Shown: positions 16,787-25,933, counted from the first letter of the stretch. The stretch is DNA of 64,000 nt from Zafaria ginkgonis (GCF_039540195.1 NZ_BAABEO010000034.1:62001-126000), one strand, 5' to 3'. Program-made: numbers and translations. The notes: generated from the sequence alone by a model not told the origin.

Positions 16787-18130
16787 GTGACAACGCAACC
16801 CACACTCGTCCCCACGCTGAAGCTGCCCTCGCTGGTCCTGTTCGGGCTTGCGTACCTGACCCCGCTGATCGTCCTGGGGATCTTCGGCGTCATCGCCGAA
16901 ACCACCGGCGGGGCCTCCCCGTCCGCCTACCTGGTGGCGCTGGTGGCCATGCTGTTCACCGCGCACAGCTACGGACGCATGGCCGCGGCCTACCCGGTGG
17001 CCGGTTCCGCCTACACCTACGTGCGCAAGTCCATCGATCCGCGCGCCGGCTTCCTGGTGGGCTGGGCGATCCTGCTGGACTACATGTTCCTGCCCATGGT
17101 CATCTGGCTGATCGGCGGTTCCTACCTCAACGCCCAGTTCCCGGGCGTGCCGATCGCGGTGTGGATCGTGGGGTTCATCGTGGTCTCCACGGCCCTGAAC
17201 ATCCTGGGCATCAAGGTTGCGGACAAGGCAAACTTCGTGCTGATGGCGTTCCAGCTGCTGGTGATCGCACTCTTCGTGGCGCTGTCCATCGGCAGCGTCG
17301 TGTCCACCGCGGGGACCGGCGGCCTGACCAGCACCGAGCCGTTCTTCAACGCCACCTCCAGCTTCGGCACCATCACCGCCGGCGCGGCCATCGCCGCCTA
17401 CTCCTTCCTGGGGTTCGACGCCGTCACCACCCTCACGGAGGAGACCATCGAGCCGCGCAAGACCATGCCCCGGGCCATCATGCTGATCGCCCTGATCGGC
17501 GGCGGGATCTTCGTCGTGGTCTCCTACGTGACGCAGCTGGTGCATCCGGGCGGCGTGTTCGAGGACTCCGCCTCCGCGGCCAGCGCCATCGCCCTGCAGA
17601 TCGGCGGGCAGCTCTTCGGCGCCATCTTCCTGGCCGGCCTGGTGGTGGCGCAGTTCGCCTCCGGCCTGGCCGCGCAGGCCAGCGCCTCCCGGCTGCTCTA
17701 CGCGATGGGCCGCGACGCGGTGCTGCCCAAGCCGGTGTTCGGGCGGCTGAACCCCAGGTTCCACACGCCGGTGGTGAACCTGGTGGTCACCGGGGCGGTG
17801 GGCCTGATCGCGATCTTCCTGGACGTGGCCACCTCCACCTCCTTCATCAACTTCGGCGCCTTCACCGCGTTCACCCTGGTCAACCTCTCGGTGATCTTCC
17901 ACTTCGTGCGCGAGCGCCGGGCGGGGATCCGGCTGAACCCGGTGGGCTACGTGGTGGTGCCGGCGGTCGGGGCCATCATCTGCGCCTACCTGCTGTCCCG
18001 GCTGGACAGCCACGCGATTACGCTGGGGCTGTGCTGGCTTGCCGTGGGCATCCTGGTGCTGGCCGGCATCACCCGGGGCTTCAAGACGGCGCCGCCGGAG
18101 ATGGCAGCCACCGAAAAGGCCGCGGTTTAA
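16787..18130 (+). CDS. APC-superfamily amino acid/amide permease
   Basis: 447 residues, about 12 hydrophobic segments. N-terminal LVLFGLAYLTPLIVLGIFG and TGGASPSAYLVALVAMLFTAHSYGRMA, then PVAGSAYTYVRKSIDPRAGFLVGW (the conserved APC TM3 region), and FLGFDAVTTLTEET in TM6-7, place it in the APC family (YjeH/PuuP-like). It should import the amine or amide used by the flanking hydrolases, by proton or cation symport. Start GTG 16787 with AAGGA 7 bases upstream. Confidence 0.85.
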   Translation: MTTQPTLVPTLKLPSLVLFGLAYLTPLIVLGIFGVIAETTGGASPSAYLVALVAMLFTAHSYGRMAAAYPVAGSAYTYVRKSIDPRAGFLVGWAILLDYMFLPMVIWLIGGSYLNAQFPGVPIAVWIVGFIVVSTALNILGIKVADKANFVLMAFQLLVIALFVALSIGSVVSTAGTGGLTSTEPFFNATSSFGTITAGAAIAAYSFLGFDAVTTLTEETIEPRKTMPRAIMLIALIGGGIFVVVSYVTQLVHPGGVFEDSASAASAIALQIGGQLFGAIFLAGLVVAQFASGLAAQASASRLLYAMGRDAVLPKPVFGRLNPRFHTPVVNLVVTGAVGLIAIFLDVATSTSFINFGAFTAFTLVNLSVIFHFVRERRAGIRLNPVGYVVVPAVGAIICAYLLSRLDSHAITLGLCWLAVGILVLAGITRGFKTAPPEMAATEKAAV

Positions 18131-18163
18131 GCGTCCGGGAAGCCGCGGAAGGAGGTGCCGGTC

Positions 18164-18946
18164 ATGAGGATTGCGCTGGGGCAACTGGAATCGGGGACGG
18201 ACGTCGAGGCCAATCTCGCGGCGATCGAGCGCTTCAGCGCGGAAGCCGCCCGTGACGGCGCCCTGCTGGTGGCCTTCCCGGAGTACGCCACCTATGAGAA
18301 GAAGGTGGTGGACGCCTCCTTCCCCGCGGTGGCCGAGCCCTTGGACGGGCCCGTCGGCAACGCCCTGGCCGGCATCGCCCGCCGGCACGGGGTGGCCCTG
18401 GTGGCCGGCGTCGTCGAAGCCTCCGGGGAGCCCGACCGCGCCTACAACACGCTGGCAGCGTTCGGACCCGACGGCGCCCTGCTGGCCCGCTACCGGAAGA
18501 TCCACCTCTTCGACGCCCAGGGGTTCGGGGAATCCCGGTTCATCCAGCCCGCGCCGTCCGCGGAGCCGGTGGTGTTCGAATTCGGCGGAGTGAACTTCGG
18601 GCTGATGACCTGCTACGACCTGCGCTTTCCCGAGCTCGCCCGGGCGCTGTCCGACGCCGGGGCCGACGTGCTGCTGGTGTGCTCCTCCTGGGTGCCGGGC
18701 GAGCACAAGACCCGGCAGTGGCTGGCGCTGGCCGAGGCCAGGGCGATCGAGAACGGGCTCTACGTGGCCGGAGCGTGCCAAACCCCGCCGATTTCGGTGG
18801 GGCACAGCCTGCTTGTGGACCCAATGGGCGCCGTGGTCGCGGACCTGGGGCTGGAACCGGCCGTTGCCGCCGTGGACGTCTCGCTAAAGCGGATCGCTGA
18901 AGTGCGCCGGCAGTTCCCCATGTTCCGGCAGCGGCGGTTGGGGTAG
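18164..18946 (+). CDS. Carbon-nitrogen hydrolase (nitrilase superfamily), second of pair
   Basis: About 260 residues from ATG 18164 (GGAAGGAGG 8 bases upstream; GTG 18155 is too close to that site). Triad: Glu in AFPEYATY, Lys in YRKIHLFD, Cys in TCYDLRFPEL. CYDLRFPEL and HLFD resemble the Nit2/omega-amidase and related amidase branch, distinct from the first hydrolase, so the two probably act in sequence (for example nitrile or amide, then the derived amide). Last gene of the operon. Confidence 0.85.
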   Translation: MRIALGQLESGTDVEANLAAIERFSAEAARDGALLVAFPEYATYEKKVVDASFPAVAEPLDGPVGNALAGIARRHGVALVAGVVEASGEPDRAYNTLAAFGPDGALLARYRKIHLFDAQGFGESRFIQPAPSAEPVVFEFGGVNFGLMTCYDLRFPELARALSDAGADVLLVCSSWVPGEHKTRQWLALAEARAIENGLYVAGACQTPPISVGHSLLVDPMGAVVADLGLEPAVAAVDVSLKRIAEVRRQFPMFRQRRLG

Positions 18947-18960
18947 GCGGGCCGGAACCC

Positions 18961-19677
18961 CTAGTTTTCGACCAGGACCGTTGGCCCGGTGCCCAACTCC
19001 TCGAGGAACAGCACGATCCGCGCAGCGACGCTGCGGTGCTGCTTGTCGTTGAACGCATCGCGCAGGCCGCCGGCGGTGGTGACCAGCGTGCCGTGCGGGA
19101 GCCCCGCCGCCCAGGTCCGGGCCGCGCCGACGGGCACCACCGCGTCCTCCTCGCCGTGGAAGGCGAGCACCGGGACGGGGATGTCCTCCGCGCGGGGAAC
19201 CGCAGCGGGGGCCAGACCTGCGGCGAGCGCGCCGGCGTCGAGGTTTTCCTCCTGCGCCAGGACCTGGCGGTGCAGCGGGCAGGCCGACCGGACCTCGTCA
19301 TCGGCCAGCGCGCTGGCCGCCCCGCCCAGCGGAAGGGCTGCGAGCACGACGGCGTCCGCCTCTGCGGCCCCGGAGGCGAGGGACAGGGCCAGGGCGGCAC
19401 CGGTGTCCGATCCGGCCAGCACCCGTGGTTTTGCGGAATCGCTGGAGGCCAGCAGTGCCGAAGCGAGCGTCGCGGCAGCGTCCTGGTCCGCGGTGTCCAC
19501 GACGTGCACGCGGTATCCGTCAAAGGCGATGCGCTTGCCGAAGCGGGCGTAGGCGCCGGGGTGCTCGCCGCGGCCGGTCAGCAGGACCAGGGTGCCGCGG
19601 GCGGTGGCTCCGGCAGCCACGTCCCAGGAGGCGGTCCGCACGTCGGTGGTGGTGAAGGAATCGGTGGAGCTTGTCAT
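18961..19677 (-). CDS. Alpha/beta hydrolase with Asp at the nucleophile position
   Basis: 238 residues. Alpha/beta-hydrolase signs are TLVLLTGRGEHPGAYARFG (strand 3 and oxyanion loop), the elbow AGSDTGAALALSLASG, and VPVLAFHGEEDAVVPV (acid loop). The elbow reads G-S-D-T-G, placing Asp91, not Ser, in the nucleophile position, as in haloalkane dehalogenases or epoxide hydrolases; sequence inspection alone cannot exclude a shifted elbow. A late His is in DKQHRSVA. Third gene of the minus-strand set metY - sfnG-like - hydrolase. Confidence 0.75.
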   Translation of the reverse strand: MTSSTDSFTTTDVRTASWDVAAGATARGTLVLLTGRGEHPGAYARFGKRIAFDGYRVHVVDTADQDAAATLASALLASSDSAKPRVLAGSDTGAALALSLASGAAEADAVVLAALPLGGAASALADDEVRSACPLHRQVLAQEENLDAGALAAGLAPAAVPRAEDIPVPVLAFHGEEDAVVPVGAARTWAAGLPHGTLVTTAGGLRDAFNDKQHRSVAARIVLFLEELGTGPTVLVEN

Positions 19678-19729
19678 GGCGGGCCTTTCCGTAGGTGATC
19701 TGGAGCCGTGCGTGATCTGAAGCCGGGCG

Positions 19730-20833
19730 TCAGTTGGAGAAAACCAGGGAGTGGTCAGTGTCGGCGGGTTGCCCCGTGCCCCTGTCCGTGCCCGGGCCCC
19801 TGTTGTCCGGGTGATTCACCAGCGGGATGAGCTGCTCGGCGATGCGTTCCAGTTCGGTGTGCAGCGGGGAGGACTGGATCAGCAGCAGGCCGACTCCCGC
19901 GTTCTGGTACGCGGCGATCTTCTCCGCCACCTGCTCGGGCGTGCCCACCAGGTTGGGGCGCAGTCCGCGGGTGCCCACGGAGTACTCGCGCTTGGAGACC
20001 TCGATGTCCAGGTTGGAGTGGGCGGTGAACTCCTCGAAGGAGGCGTAGCCGGGGGAGTCGGGGTCCACCGTGGTGATGCGTTCCAGTTCCGCCTGCGCCT
20101 CGGCCTCGGTGTCGCGGACGATCACGTAGGCGCTCATGCCGATGGTCGCGAAATCCGCACCCTGCAGCCGGCGGCGCCGGGCGTTCAGGTCGGCCGCCTT
20201 CACCCGCAGCTCCTCGACGGTTCCGCCGTGGGTTACGTAGGAATCGGCGAAGCCGGCGATCGCCTCGCGGCCTCCCTCGGATTCCCCGCCCGCATAGATG
20301 TGGGGCGCCTGGGCGGGCTTCGGCTCCACGATGACGTCCGCCAGGTCGTAGTACTCCCCGGCCTGGCTGTAGGGAGTCTGCGACCACAGCCCGCGCAGGG
20401 CCCGCACGAACTCACCGGACTGCACGTACCGCTCGTCGTGCTCCGCGAACAACCCGCCGAACTGCCGGGCCTCTTCGGCCCACCACGCGGACACCACGTT
20501 CAGGGACAGCCTGCCTCCGCTGATGTCCTCCAGGGTGGAGACCGTCTTGGCCAGGACCGCCGGATTGTGGAAGCCGGGCCGTACCGCGGTCATGACCTCC
20601 AGGTTCTCCGTGACGGCCGCGATCGAGGCGGCCAGCGACCACGCCTCCAGGCTGGGCGCCGCGATGCCCTTGCGGTCGTTGAGGTACAGCTCGGGCACCA
20701 GCGTCAGGGCATAGCCCAGCCGGTCGGCCTGCCGGCTGACCCGGCGCACGTAGTCCCACGTGGCGGACATGTCCTCGTGCTCGACGTTGCGCAGGAAGCC
20801 TCCGTACACCGGGGTCCAGTAACCGAATTTCAT
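19730..20833 (-). CDS. FMN-dependent dimethylsulfone monooxygenase-like (SfnG family) luciferase-type enzyme
   Basis: 367 residues. The bacterial luciferase-like (LLM) fold is shown by FGYWTPVYGGFLRNVEHED, LEVMTAVRPGFHNPAVLAKTVSTLEDISGGRLSLNVVSAWW split over strands 3-5, EHDERYVQSGEFVRALRGLW, IYAGGESEGGRE and NLVGTPEQVAEKI. Segment by segment this matches what I recall of Pseudomonas SfnG, which oxidises dimethylsulfone to methanesulfinate using FMNH2. No flavin reductase gene is adjacent. GAGGAG precedes ATG; it starts 9 bases after metY ends, so the two are coupled. Confidence 0.75.
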   Translation of the reverse strand: MKFGYWTPVYGGFLRNVEHEDMSATWDYVRRVSRQADRLGYALTLVPELYLNDRKGIAAPSLEAWSLAASIAAVTENLEVMTAVRPGFHNPAVLAKTVSTLEDISGGRLSLNVVSAWWAEEARQFGGLFAEHDERYVQSGEFVRALRGLWSQTPYSQAGEYYDLADVIVEPKPAQAPHIYAGGESEGGREAIAGFADSYVTHGGTVEELRVKAADLNARRRRLQGADFATIGMSAYVIVRDTEAEAQAELERITTVDPDSPGYASFEEFTAHSNLDIEVSKREYSVGTRGLRPNLVGTPEQVAEKIAAYQNAGVGLLLIQSSPLHTELERIAEQLIPLVNHPDNRGPGTDRGTGQPADTDHSLVFSN

Positions 20834-20842
20834 CTGTGCTCC

Positions 20843-22213
20843 TCAGCGGGTGGCGGGGCCGCTGGCCGCGGCATGGGCGGGGACAGTGGCGTGCGCGGTG
20901 GTGGCGTGCGCGGTGGTGGCCACGAGGTCGAGCGCCCAGTCCAGGTCCTCGGCCAGGTCGCGGACGTCCTCGAGCCCCACCGACAGCCGGATGGTGGTGG
21001 GGGTGATCCCGGAGGCGGCGAACTGCTCCGGGGTGAAGCGGCTGTGCGTGGTGGTCGCCGGATGGATGACCAGCGAACGGGCGTCGCCGATGTTCGCCAC
21101 CAGCCGGAACAGTCGCAGGCTGTCGATGAACGGGCCCACGGTGGCCGGGTCGGCGGCCAGGTCGAAGGAGAACACCGATCCGGTGCCGTCGGGCAGCAGG
21201 CGCGCGGCGGCGTCGTGCTGCGGGTGCCCGGGCAGGCCGGGGTGGTGGACGCGCGCGACGGCGGGGTGCGCGGCGAGGTGGCGGGCGAGGGTGAGGGCGG
21301 AGGCGTTGTGCTTGCGGATCCGCAACTCCAGCGTCTCCAGCCCCTGGATGATCTGGAACGCGTTGAAGGGGGAGAGGCTGGGACCGAGGTCGTGCACCAC
21401 CTTCGCGCGGGCCAGCACCAGGAACGGGGTGCGCGGGGCGGAGAATGCGTCGTTGAAGGTGATGCCGCCGAAGCGCGTGGACGGTGCGGTGAACTGCCTC
21501 CACCGCTCGGGCCGGGCACCGAAGTCGAACGTGCCGCCGTCGACGATCACTCCGGCCAGCGAACTGCCGTGGCCGCCGAGGAACTTGGTGGCGGAATGGA
21601 CCACGACGTCGGCCCCGTGCTCGAGCGGCCGCAGCAGGACGGGCGTCGGCACCGTGTTGTCCACCACCAGCGGGACGTCGTGGGCGTGCGCGATCGCGGC
21701 CAGGGCTGCCAGGTCCGGGATGGTGGCCAGCGGGTTGCCCACCGACTCGACGAAGAAGGCCCGGGTCTCGGGACGGACCGCCGCCTCCCAGGCTGACGTG
21801 TCCAGCGGATCCACCAGGGTGACGCCGATGCCGAAGTCGGCGAACGTGTCGGTGAGCAGGTCCACGGTGCCGCCGTAAAGGCTGTTCGAGGCGACGATGT
21901 GCTGCCCCGTCCGCACCAGCGTCAGGAGGGCGACGGCGACCGCGGACTGCCCGGAGCCGGTCGCCAGCGCGCCGGCCCCGCCTTCGAGGGCGGCGACGCG
22001 TTCTTCCAGGACGGCCGCGGTCGGGTTGCCGCCGCGCCCGTAGAGGTTGCCCGGGCGGCGCAGGGCGAAGATTTCGCGGGCCGCCTCAAAGGACTCGAAC
22101 TCGAAGGCGGCCGACTGGTAGATCGGCACGACGGCGGTGTTCTGCCACGTGCCGGCGGAGTAGCCGCCCTGGACTTGGTGGGTGGCGGGATGCCACTCCT
22201 GGTGGTCGGTCAC
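20843..22213 (-). CDS. metY: O-acetylhomoserine sulfhydrylase / PLP-dependent Cys-Met enzyme
   Basis: 456 residues from GTG 22213 (GAAGGGA upstream). Features of the Cys/Met metabolism PLP family, MetY branch: PIYQSAAFEFES, NLYGRGGNPTAAVLEERVAALE, ATGSGQSAVAVALL, SVGNPLATIPDL, VVDNTVPTP, and the PLP lysine in HSATKFLGGHG. MetY makes homocysteine from O-acetylhomoserine and sulfide, so here it would capture sulfur released by the monooxygenases. First gene of the minus-strand operon. The C-terminus carries a repeated AHATTAHAT tail. Confidence 0.9.
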   Translation of the reverse strand: MTDHQEWHPATHQVQGGYSAGTWQNTAVVPIYQSAAFEFESFEAAREIFALRRPGNLYGRGGNPTAAVLEERVAALEGGAGALATGSGQSAVAVALLTLVRTGQHIVASNSLYGGTVDLLTDTFADFGIGVTLVDPLDTSAWEAAVRPETRAFFVESVGNPLATIPDLAALAAIAHAHDVPLVVDNTVPTPVLLRPLEHGADVVVHSATKFLGGHGSSLAGVIVDGGTFDFGARPERWRQFTAPSTRFGGITFNDAFSAPRTPFLVLARAKVVHDLGPSLSPFNAFQIIQGLETLELRIRKHNASALTLARHLAAHPAVARVHHPGLPGHPQHDAAARLLPDGTGSVFSFDLAADPATVGPFIDSLRLFRLVANIGDARSLVIHPATTTHSRFTPEQFAASGITPTTIRLSVGLEDVRDLAEDLDWALDLVATTAHATTAHATVPAHAAASGPATR

Positions 22214-22552
22214 GGAGGTCCCTTCGCTGGGGGTGCGGAAGCTGTGGATTCCGATTCTTGGCGGGGCCGCCCGCCGCCGTCGACTGCGTGGCGAATCGCT
22301 ACGTGGCAAGGCGCTTTGCGTCCTCCCGCGACGCCGCGGTACGTCCCCGTGCGTCACATCGGTGCTCCGCGGACCACGTTGCGACACCCCAGGTCACGCC
22401 GGTTCATTGGCGGTTACACGGCTTGCCGGGTTTTCGGAACGGTCTGAAGAATCCATCACCAAGGGCCGCCGGACGGAAGAGCAGGAACCGATCCGAGGCG
22501 GGACCCGCAGGATTTCCCACTTGCCAGTTCCCCAAATTTTCGGAGGTTTGCC
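22214..22552. other. 339-bp divergent control region of the organosulfur island
   Basis: No gene seen. It separates metY (minus) from the DszA/NtaA-type monooxygenase (plus) and must hold both promoters. I looked for SAM riboswitch hallmarks on both strands and found none. GGTTCATTGGCGGTTACACGG near 22400 is the least GC-rich block and a possible regulator site. Confidence 0.5.
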
Positions 22553-23917
22553 ATGGCGAAACGCCAGCTCAAGCTCGGTGCGGTCCTCATGGGTGTCGGA
22601 GGCCCCGGCGACCAATGGTCCTGGAAGGACCCGGAGGTTCCCGGCGACGCCAGCGTGGACATCGACTGGTACATCGCCCGTGCCCGCCAGGCCGAGGACG
22701 CGAAGTTCGACCAGGTCTTCATCGTGGACAGCCAATACATCACCGACCGCTCGCCCAACCACTACCTGAACCGGCTGGAGCCGTTCACACTGCTTTCCGC
22801 CCTGGCGGTCGCCACCGAGAACATCGGGCTGGTGGCCACGATCAGCACCTCCTACAACGAGCCGTTCAACGTGGCCCGGCGGTTCGCCTCGCTGGACCTG
22901 ATCAGCAAGGGCCGGGCCGGATGGAACGTCGTGGCGACCGGTGACGGTGGCACCGCGCGGAACTTCAGCCGCGACGAGCACTTCGACTACGAGCACCGCT
23001 ACGGGCGCGCGCTGGAACACGTCCGCGTGGTCCAGGGGCTGTGGAACTCCTACGAGGACGGCGCCTTCCCGCGGGACAAGGAAGCCGGAGTGTTCTTCGA
23101 CCCGTCCAAGCAGCACAGGCTGGACCACGCGGGCCGGTACTTCCAGGTCGAAGGTCCGCTGAACCTTGACCGCTCCGCGCAGGGTCAGCCGGTGATCTTC
23201 CAGGCCGGGGATTCGGAGGAAGGCCGGCAGCTCGGGGCGGCCATCGCGGACGCCATCTTCACGCACTCGAACACGATTGCCGAGGGCCAGGCGTTCCGCG
23301 AGGACATCCGACGACGGGTGCTGGCGGCCGGGCGCGACCCGGAGCAGGTGCTCATCCTCCCCGGAGTCCAGATCATCGTCCGGGACACCGTCGAAGAGGC
23401 CCGCGAGGTCGAGCGCGCCCGGCGCGCGGCGCCGTCGTTCGCCCAGCAGCTGGCCCTGCTGGGCCGGCCGTTCGGATGGCACGACTTCACCCAGTACGAC
23501 CTGGACGCTCCCTTCCCGGACCTGGGGGACCTGGGCAAGGACAGTTTCAAGACCCACGCGGAAGCGATCAAGAAGACCGCCCGGGAAGAGGGGCTGACCC
23601 TGCGCCAGACCGTGGAGCGCTTCTTCGGGTACAAGCCGGGCCCGTTCGTGGGCACCGCCCAGTCCGTGGCCGACGAGATCACCGAGTGGTTCGAGGCCGG
23701 CGCCCTGGACGGGCTGAACGTCAGCATCACCGTTCCCAGCGAGTTCGCACGGTTCGTCGAGGAGGTCCTGCCGCTCCTGCGCCAGCGCGGCATCGCGCGC
23801 GAGGACTACGACGGCACGACCCCGCATGGAAACACTTTGCGCGGCAACCTCGGGCTGCCGATCCCGACGAACATCCACTCCGTGACGCCGGAAGAACTCG
23901 TCGCAACCGCAAGCTGA
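22553..23917 (+). CDS. FMN-dependent monooxygenase, NtaA/SnaA/DszA family
   Basis: 454 residues. Family signs: LKLGAVLMGVGGPGDQWSW, AEDAKFDQVFIVDSQY, EPFTLLSALAVATENIGLV, TSYNEPFNVARRFASLDLIS, GRAGWNVVATGDGGTARNF, and RYFQVEGPLNLDRSAQGQPV (the conserved 'GP' loop before QAG[DS]S). The group includes DszA (dibenzothiophene-sulfone), DmoA (dimethylsulfide) and NtaA (nitrilotriacetate) monooxygenases, all using FMNH2 supplied by a separate reductase. Cluster context favours an organosulfur substrate. AGGAGG... 7 bases before ATG. First gene of the plus-strand operon. Confidence 0.85.
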   Translation: MAKRQLKLGAVLMGVGGPGDQWSWKDPEVPGDASVDIDWYIARARQAEDAKFDQVFIVDSQYITDRSPNHYLNRLEPFTLLSALAVATENIGLVATISTSYNEPFNVARRFASLDLISKGRAGWNVVATGDGGTARNFSRDEHFDYEHRYGRALEHVRVVQGLWNSYEDGAFPRDKEAGVFFDPSKQHRLDHAGRYFQVEGPLNLDRSAQGQPVIFQAGDSEEGRQLGAAIADAIFTHSNTIAEGQAFREDIRRRVLAAGRDPEQVLILPGVQIIVRDTVEEAREVERARRAAPSFAQQLALLGRPFGWHDFTQYDLDAPFPDLGDLGKDSFKTHAEAIKKTAREEGLTLRQTVERFFGYKPGPFVGTAQSVADEITEWFEAGALDGLNVSITVPSEFARFVEEVLPLLRQRGIAREDYDGTTPHGNTLRGNLGLPIPTNIHSVTPEELVATAS

Positions 23918-23933
23918 CGTTTCCGCGGAAACG
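23918..23933. promoter_or_regulatory. 16-bp perfect palindrome between monooxygenase and permease genes
   Basis: CGTTTCCGCGGAAACG is its own reverse complement. It begins on the base after the monooxygenase stop codon. It may be a protein-binding site or a small intercistronic hairpin tuning the downstream importer. Confidence 0.4.
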
Positions 23934-23956
23934 GACGGCCCAGAAAGGAGCCCGCA

Positions 23957-25057
23957 GTGCCAACGATCCACTCGACGCTGCCACCTGCCGGTGCGGCAGC
24001 TGGCCGGCCCCCGAGGGAGGGGGTGAACGCAGGGGACGGTGCGAACGCAAGGGACGATGCGGCGAAGGCCGCCGTCCGCGACCTCCGCCGGCTCAAGGCC
24101 AAACGGATCGCGTTGGGTGTGCTGAAACCGCTGGGCGTCTTCGTCCCGGTGCTGCTCATTGCGACCTTCGTGACGTTCCTGCTGCGCCACATCAGCGGCC
24201 TCAGCCCGGCGCACGTGAAACTCGGGGAAAACGCCACTCCCGAACTGGTCCAGCAGGTCGAGCACGAATGGGGCCTCGATCGGCCCTTCGTCATCCAGTA
24301 CCTGGACTGGTTCGGTGGAATCCTCCGCGGCGACTTCGGCGAAAGCTGGTGGAACGGCACGTCGGTTACGGAGATCCTCGCCTCGCGGGCCGTGATCAGC
24401 CTGTCCGTCGCCGGGCTGGCGCTGGTCATCGGCGTGGTCGGAGGATTTGTCCTGGGAACCCTGGCGGCGCTCTATCCGCAGTCGTTCCTGGACCGCGCCA
24501 TCACGGCGGTCGCCACCTTCATTTCGGTCCTGCCGCCCTTCGTCGTCGGTGTCGCGCTCATCGCGATCTTTGCCGTCACCCTGCAATGGCTGCCGGCGGC
24601 CGGGTATGTCTCCATCGAGGACGGTGGCCTGGGCCTGTGGCTGAGCCACATCCTCCTGCCCGCCGTGGCCCTGAGTCTGGACACGGTGGCCGACGTGGCC
24701 CGGCAGATGCGCGTGGGCCTGATCTCGGCGTACCGGGAAAACTACGTCACCGGCGCGATCGTGCGGGGATTGAGCGGCCCGCGCATCTTTTTCGTCCACG
24801 TCCTGCGCAACGGCATCGGTCCGACGCTCACGGTGATCGGCATGAAGTTCCCCAACCTGCTCGGCGGCGCGGTGGTCACCGAGGCGATCTTCGGGCTCTC
24901 CGGCTTCGGCCAGTACGCCGCGGATTCGGCCCTGCGCGGCGACGTCCCGGCGGTCCAGGGAGCCCTGGTGGTGTCCATCATCCTCGTCGTCGTCTTCAAC
25001 GTCGCCGTGAACATCGTGCTCAACCGGGTCACCCCGGCCGCAGCAAGGGGGGTCTAG
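23957..25057 (+). CDS. ABC transporter permease, DppB type (organosulfur-island importer)
   Basis: 366 residues from GTG 23957 (AAAGGAG 6 bases upstream). A ~55-residue Gly/Ala/Arg-rich N-terminal extension precedes the first membrane helix (GVFVPVLLIATFVTFLLRH). HVKLGENATPELVQQVEHEWGLDRPFVIQYLDW is the DppB periplasmic segment, and the EAA-like loop is AYRENYVTGAIVRGLSGPRIFFVHVLRNG. Six membrane segments overall. It forms the channel with the DppC-type partner four bases downstream. Confidence 0.88.
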   Translation: MPTIHSTLPPAGAAAGRPPREGVNAGDGANARDDAAKAAVRDLRRLKAKRIALGVLKPLGVFVPVLLIATFVTFLLRHISGLSPAHVKLGENATPELVQQVEHEWGLDRPFVIQYLDWFGGILRGDFGESWWNGTSVTEILASRAVISLSVAGLALVIGVVGGFVLGTLAALYPQSFLDRAITAVATFISVLPPFVVGVALIAIFAVTLQWLPAAGYVSIEDGGLGLWLSHILLPAVALSLDTVADVARQMRVGLISAYRENYVTGAIVRGLSGPRIFFVHVLRNGIGPTLTVIGMKFPNLLGGAVVTEAIFGLSGFGQYAADSALRGDVPAVQGALVVSIILVVVFNVAVNIVLNRVTPAAARGV

Positions 25058-25060
25058 CCC

Positions 25061-25933
25061 ATGGTCAGGAAAGTCCTGAACCTGCCCGCAGGCCGCTTCG
25101 CCGCGATCCTGCTCTCGGTCATCCTGGTGCTGGCGATCTTCGGGCGGATCCTCGCGCCGTACGATCCGCTGGCCGGAACCGGCGAGCCGCTGCTGGGGCC
25201 CTCGGCCGCCAACTGGCTCGGCACCGACTACGTGGGCCGCGACGTCCTGAGCCGGCTGCTGTACGGGGCCACGCTGAGCATCTTCAGCGCCGTGCAGGTC
25301 GCGCTGATCGGCCTGGTGGTGGGCGCCATCCCCGGAATCCTCTCCGTCTACCTCGGGAAGGCCTACGAGTGGGCGTCCCTGCGGATCATCGACACCCTCA
25401 TTTCCATTCCGTTCCTGATCTTTGCCGTGGCCGTCACCGCGCTGGTTGGCAACGGCATCAACCAGGCCATGATGGTGGTCGGCGTGCTGGTCGCCCCGCT
25501 CTTCTTCCGGGTGGCTCGGGCGGCCACGCTGAACGTCTCCAACTCCCACTACGTGGAGGCCGCCGTCCTGTCCGGCGCCACCCTGGGGTGGATCATCCGC
25601 AAGCACGTCTGGGAGAAGGTGCTTCCGCCGATCGCGATCGCCCTGGCGAACACGCTGGGAGCCGGCCTCGTCGTCGTCGCCAGCCTGACGTTCCTCGGGA
25701 TCGGCGTCCAGCCCCCGGAACCGACCTGGGGCGGGGACCTGGCCTCTGACCTGAAGTACCTGCCGTTCAAGCCGTACGCCCCGCTCTTCCCGTCCCTGCT
25801 GATCATGGCGACCGTCTGGGGGCTCAACCTGCTGGCCGACGCCATCAGGGACGTCTCGGGTGAATCCGGCCGGGTCCTCACGCCCCGCAAGAAGGCCGTC
25901 CCGGCCCCGCTCCAGCCCGAACCAGCGAAATGA
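25061..25933 (+). CDS. ABC transporter permease, DppC type
   Basis: 290 residues. N-terminal LLSVILVLAIFGRILAPYDPLAGT, then the family hallmark NWLGTDYVGRDVLSRLLYGATLSI, six membrane segments, and the EAA loop SNSHYVEAAVLSGATLGWIIRKHVW. FLGIGVQPPEPTWGGDL is the typical DppC C-terminal loop. Its stop overlaps the start of the first ATPase gene by 4 bases (ATGA), so expression is coupled. Confidence 0.9.
   Translation: MVRKVLNLPAGRFAAILLSVILVLAIFGRILAPYDPLAGTGEPLLGPSAANWLGTDYVGRDVLSRLLYGATLSIFSAVQVALIGLVVGAIPGILSVYLGKAYEWASLRIIDTLISIPFLIFAVAVTALVGNGINQAMMVVGVLVAPLFFRVARAATLNVSNSHYVEAAVLSGATLGWIIRKHVWEKVLPPIAIALANTLGAGLVVVASLTFLGIGVQPPEPTWGGDLASDLKYLPFKPYAPLFPSLLIMATVWGLNLLADAIRDVSGESGRVLTPRKKAVPAPLQPEPAK

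Noticed and set aside
16667..18805. 712-codon minus-strand open frame opposite the APC permease and hydrolase
   Set aside because: Same reason: low-complexity shadow of real plus-strand genes with clear motifs.
22214..22450. SAM-type riboswitch before metY
   Set aside because: On the minus strand none of the conserved SAM-II/SAM-IV core segments could be found.
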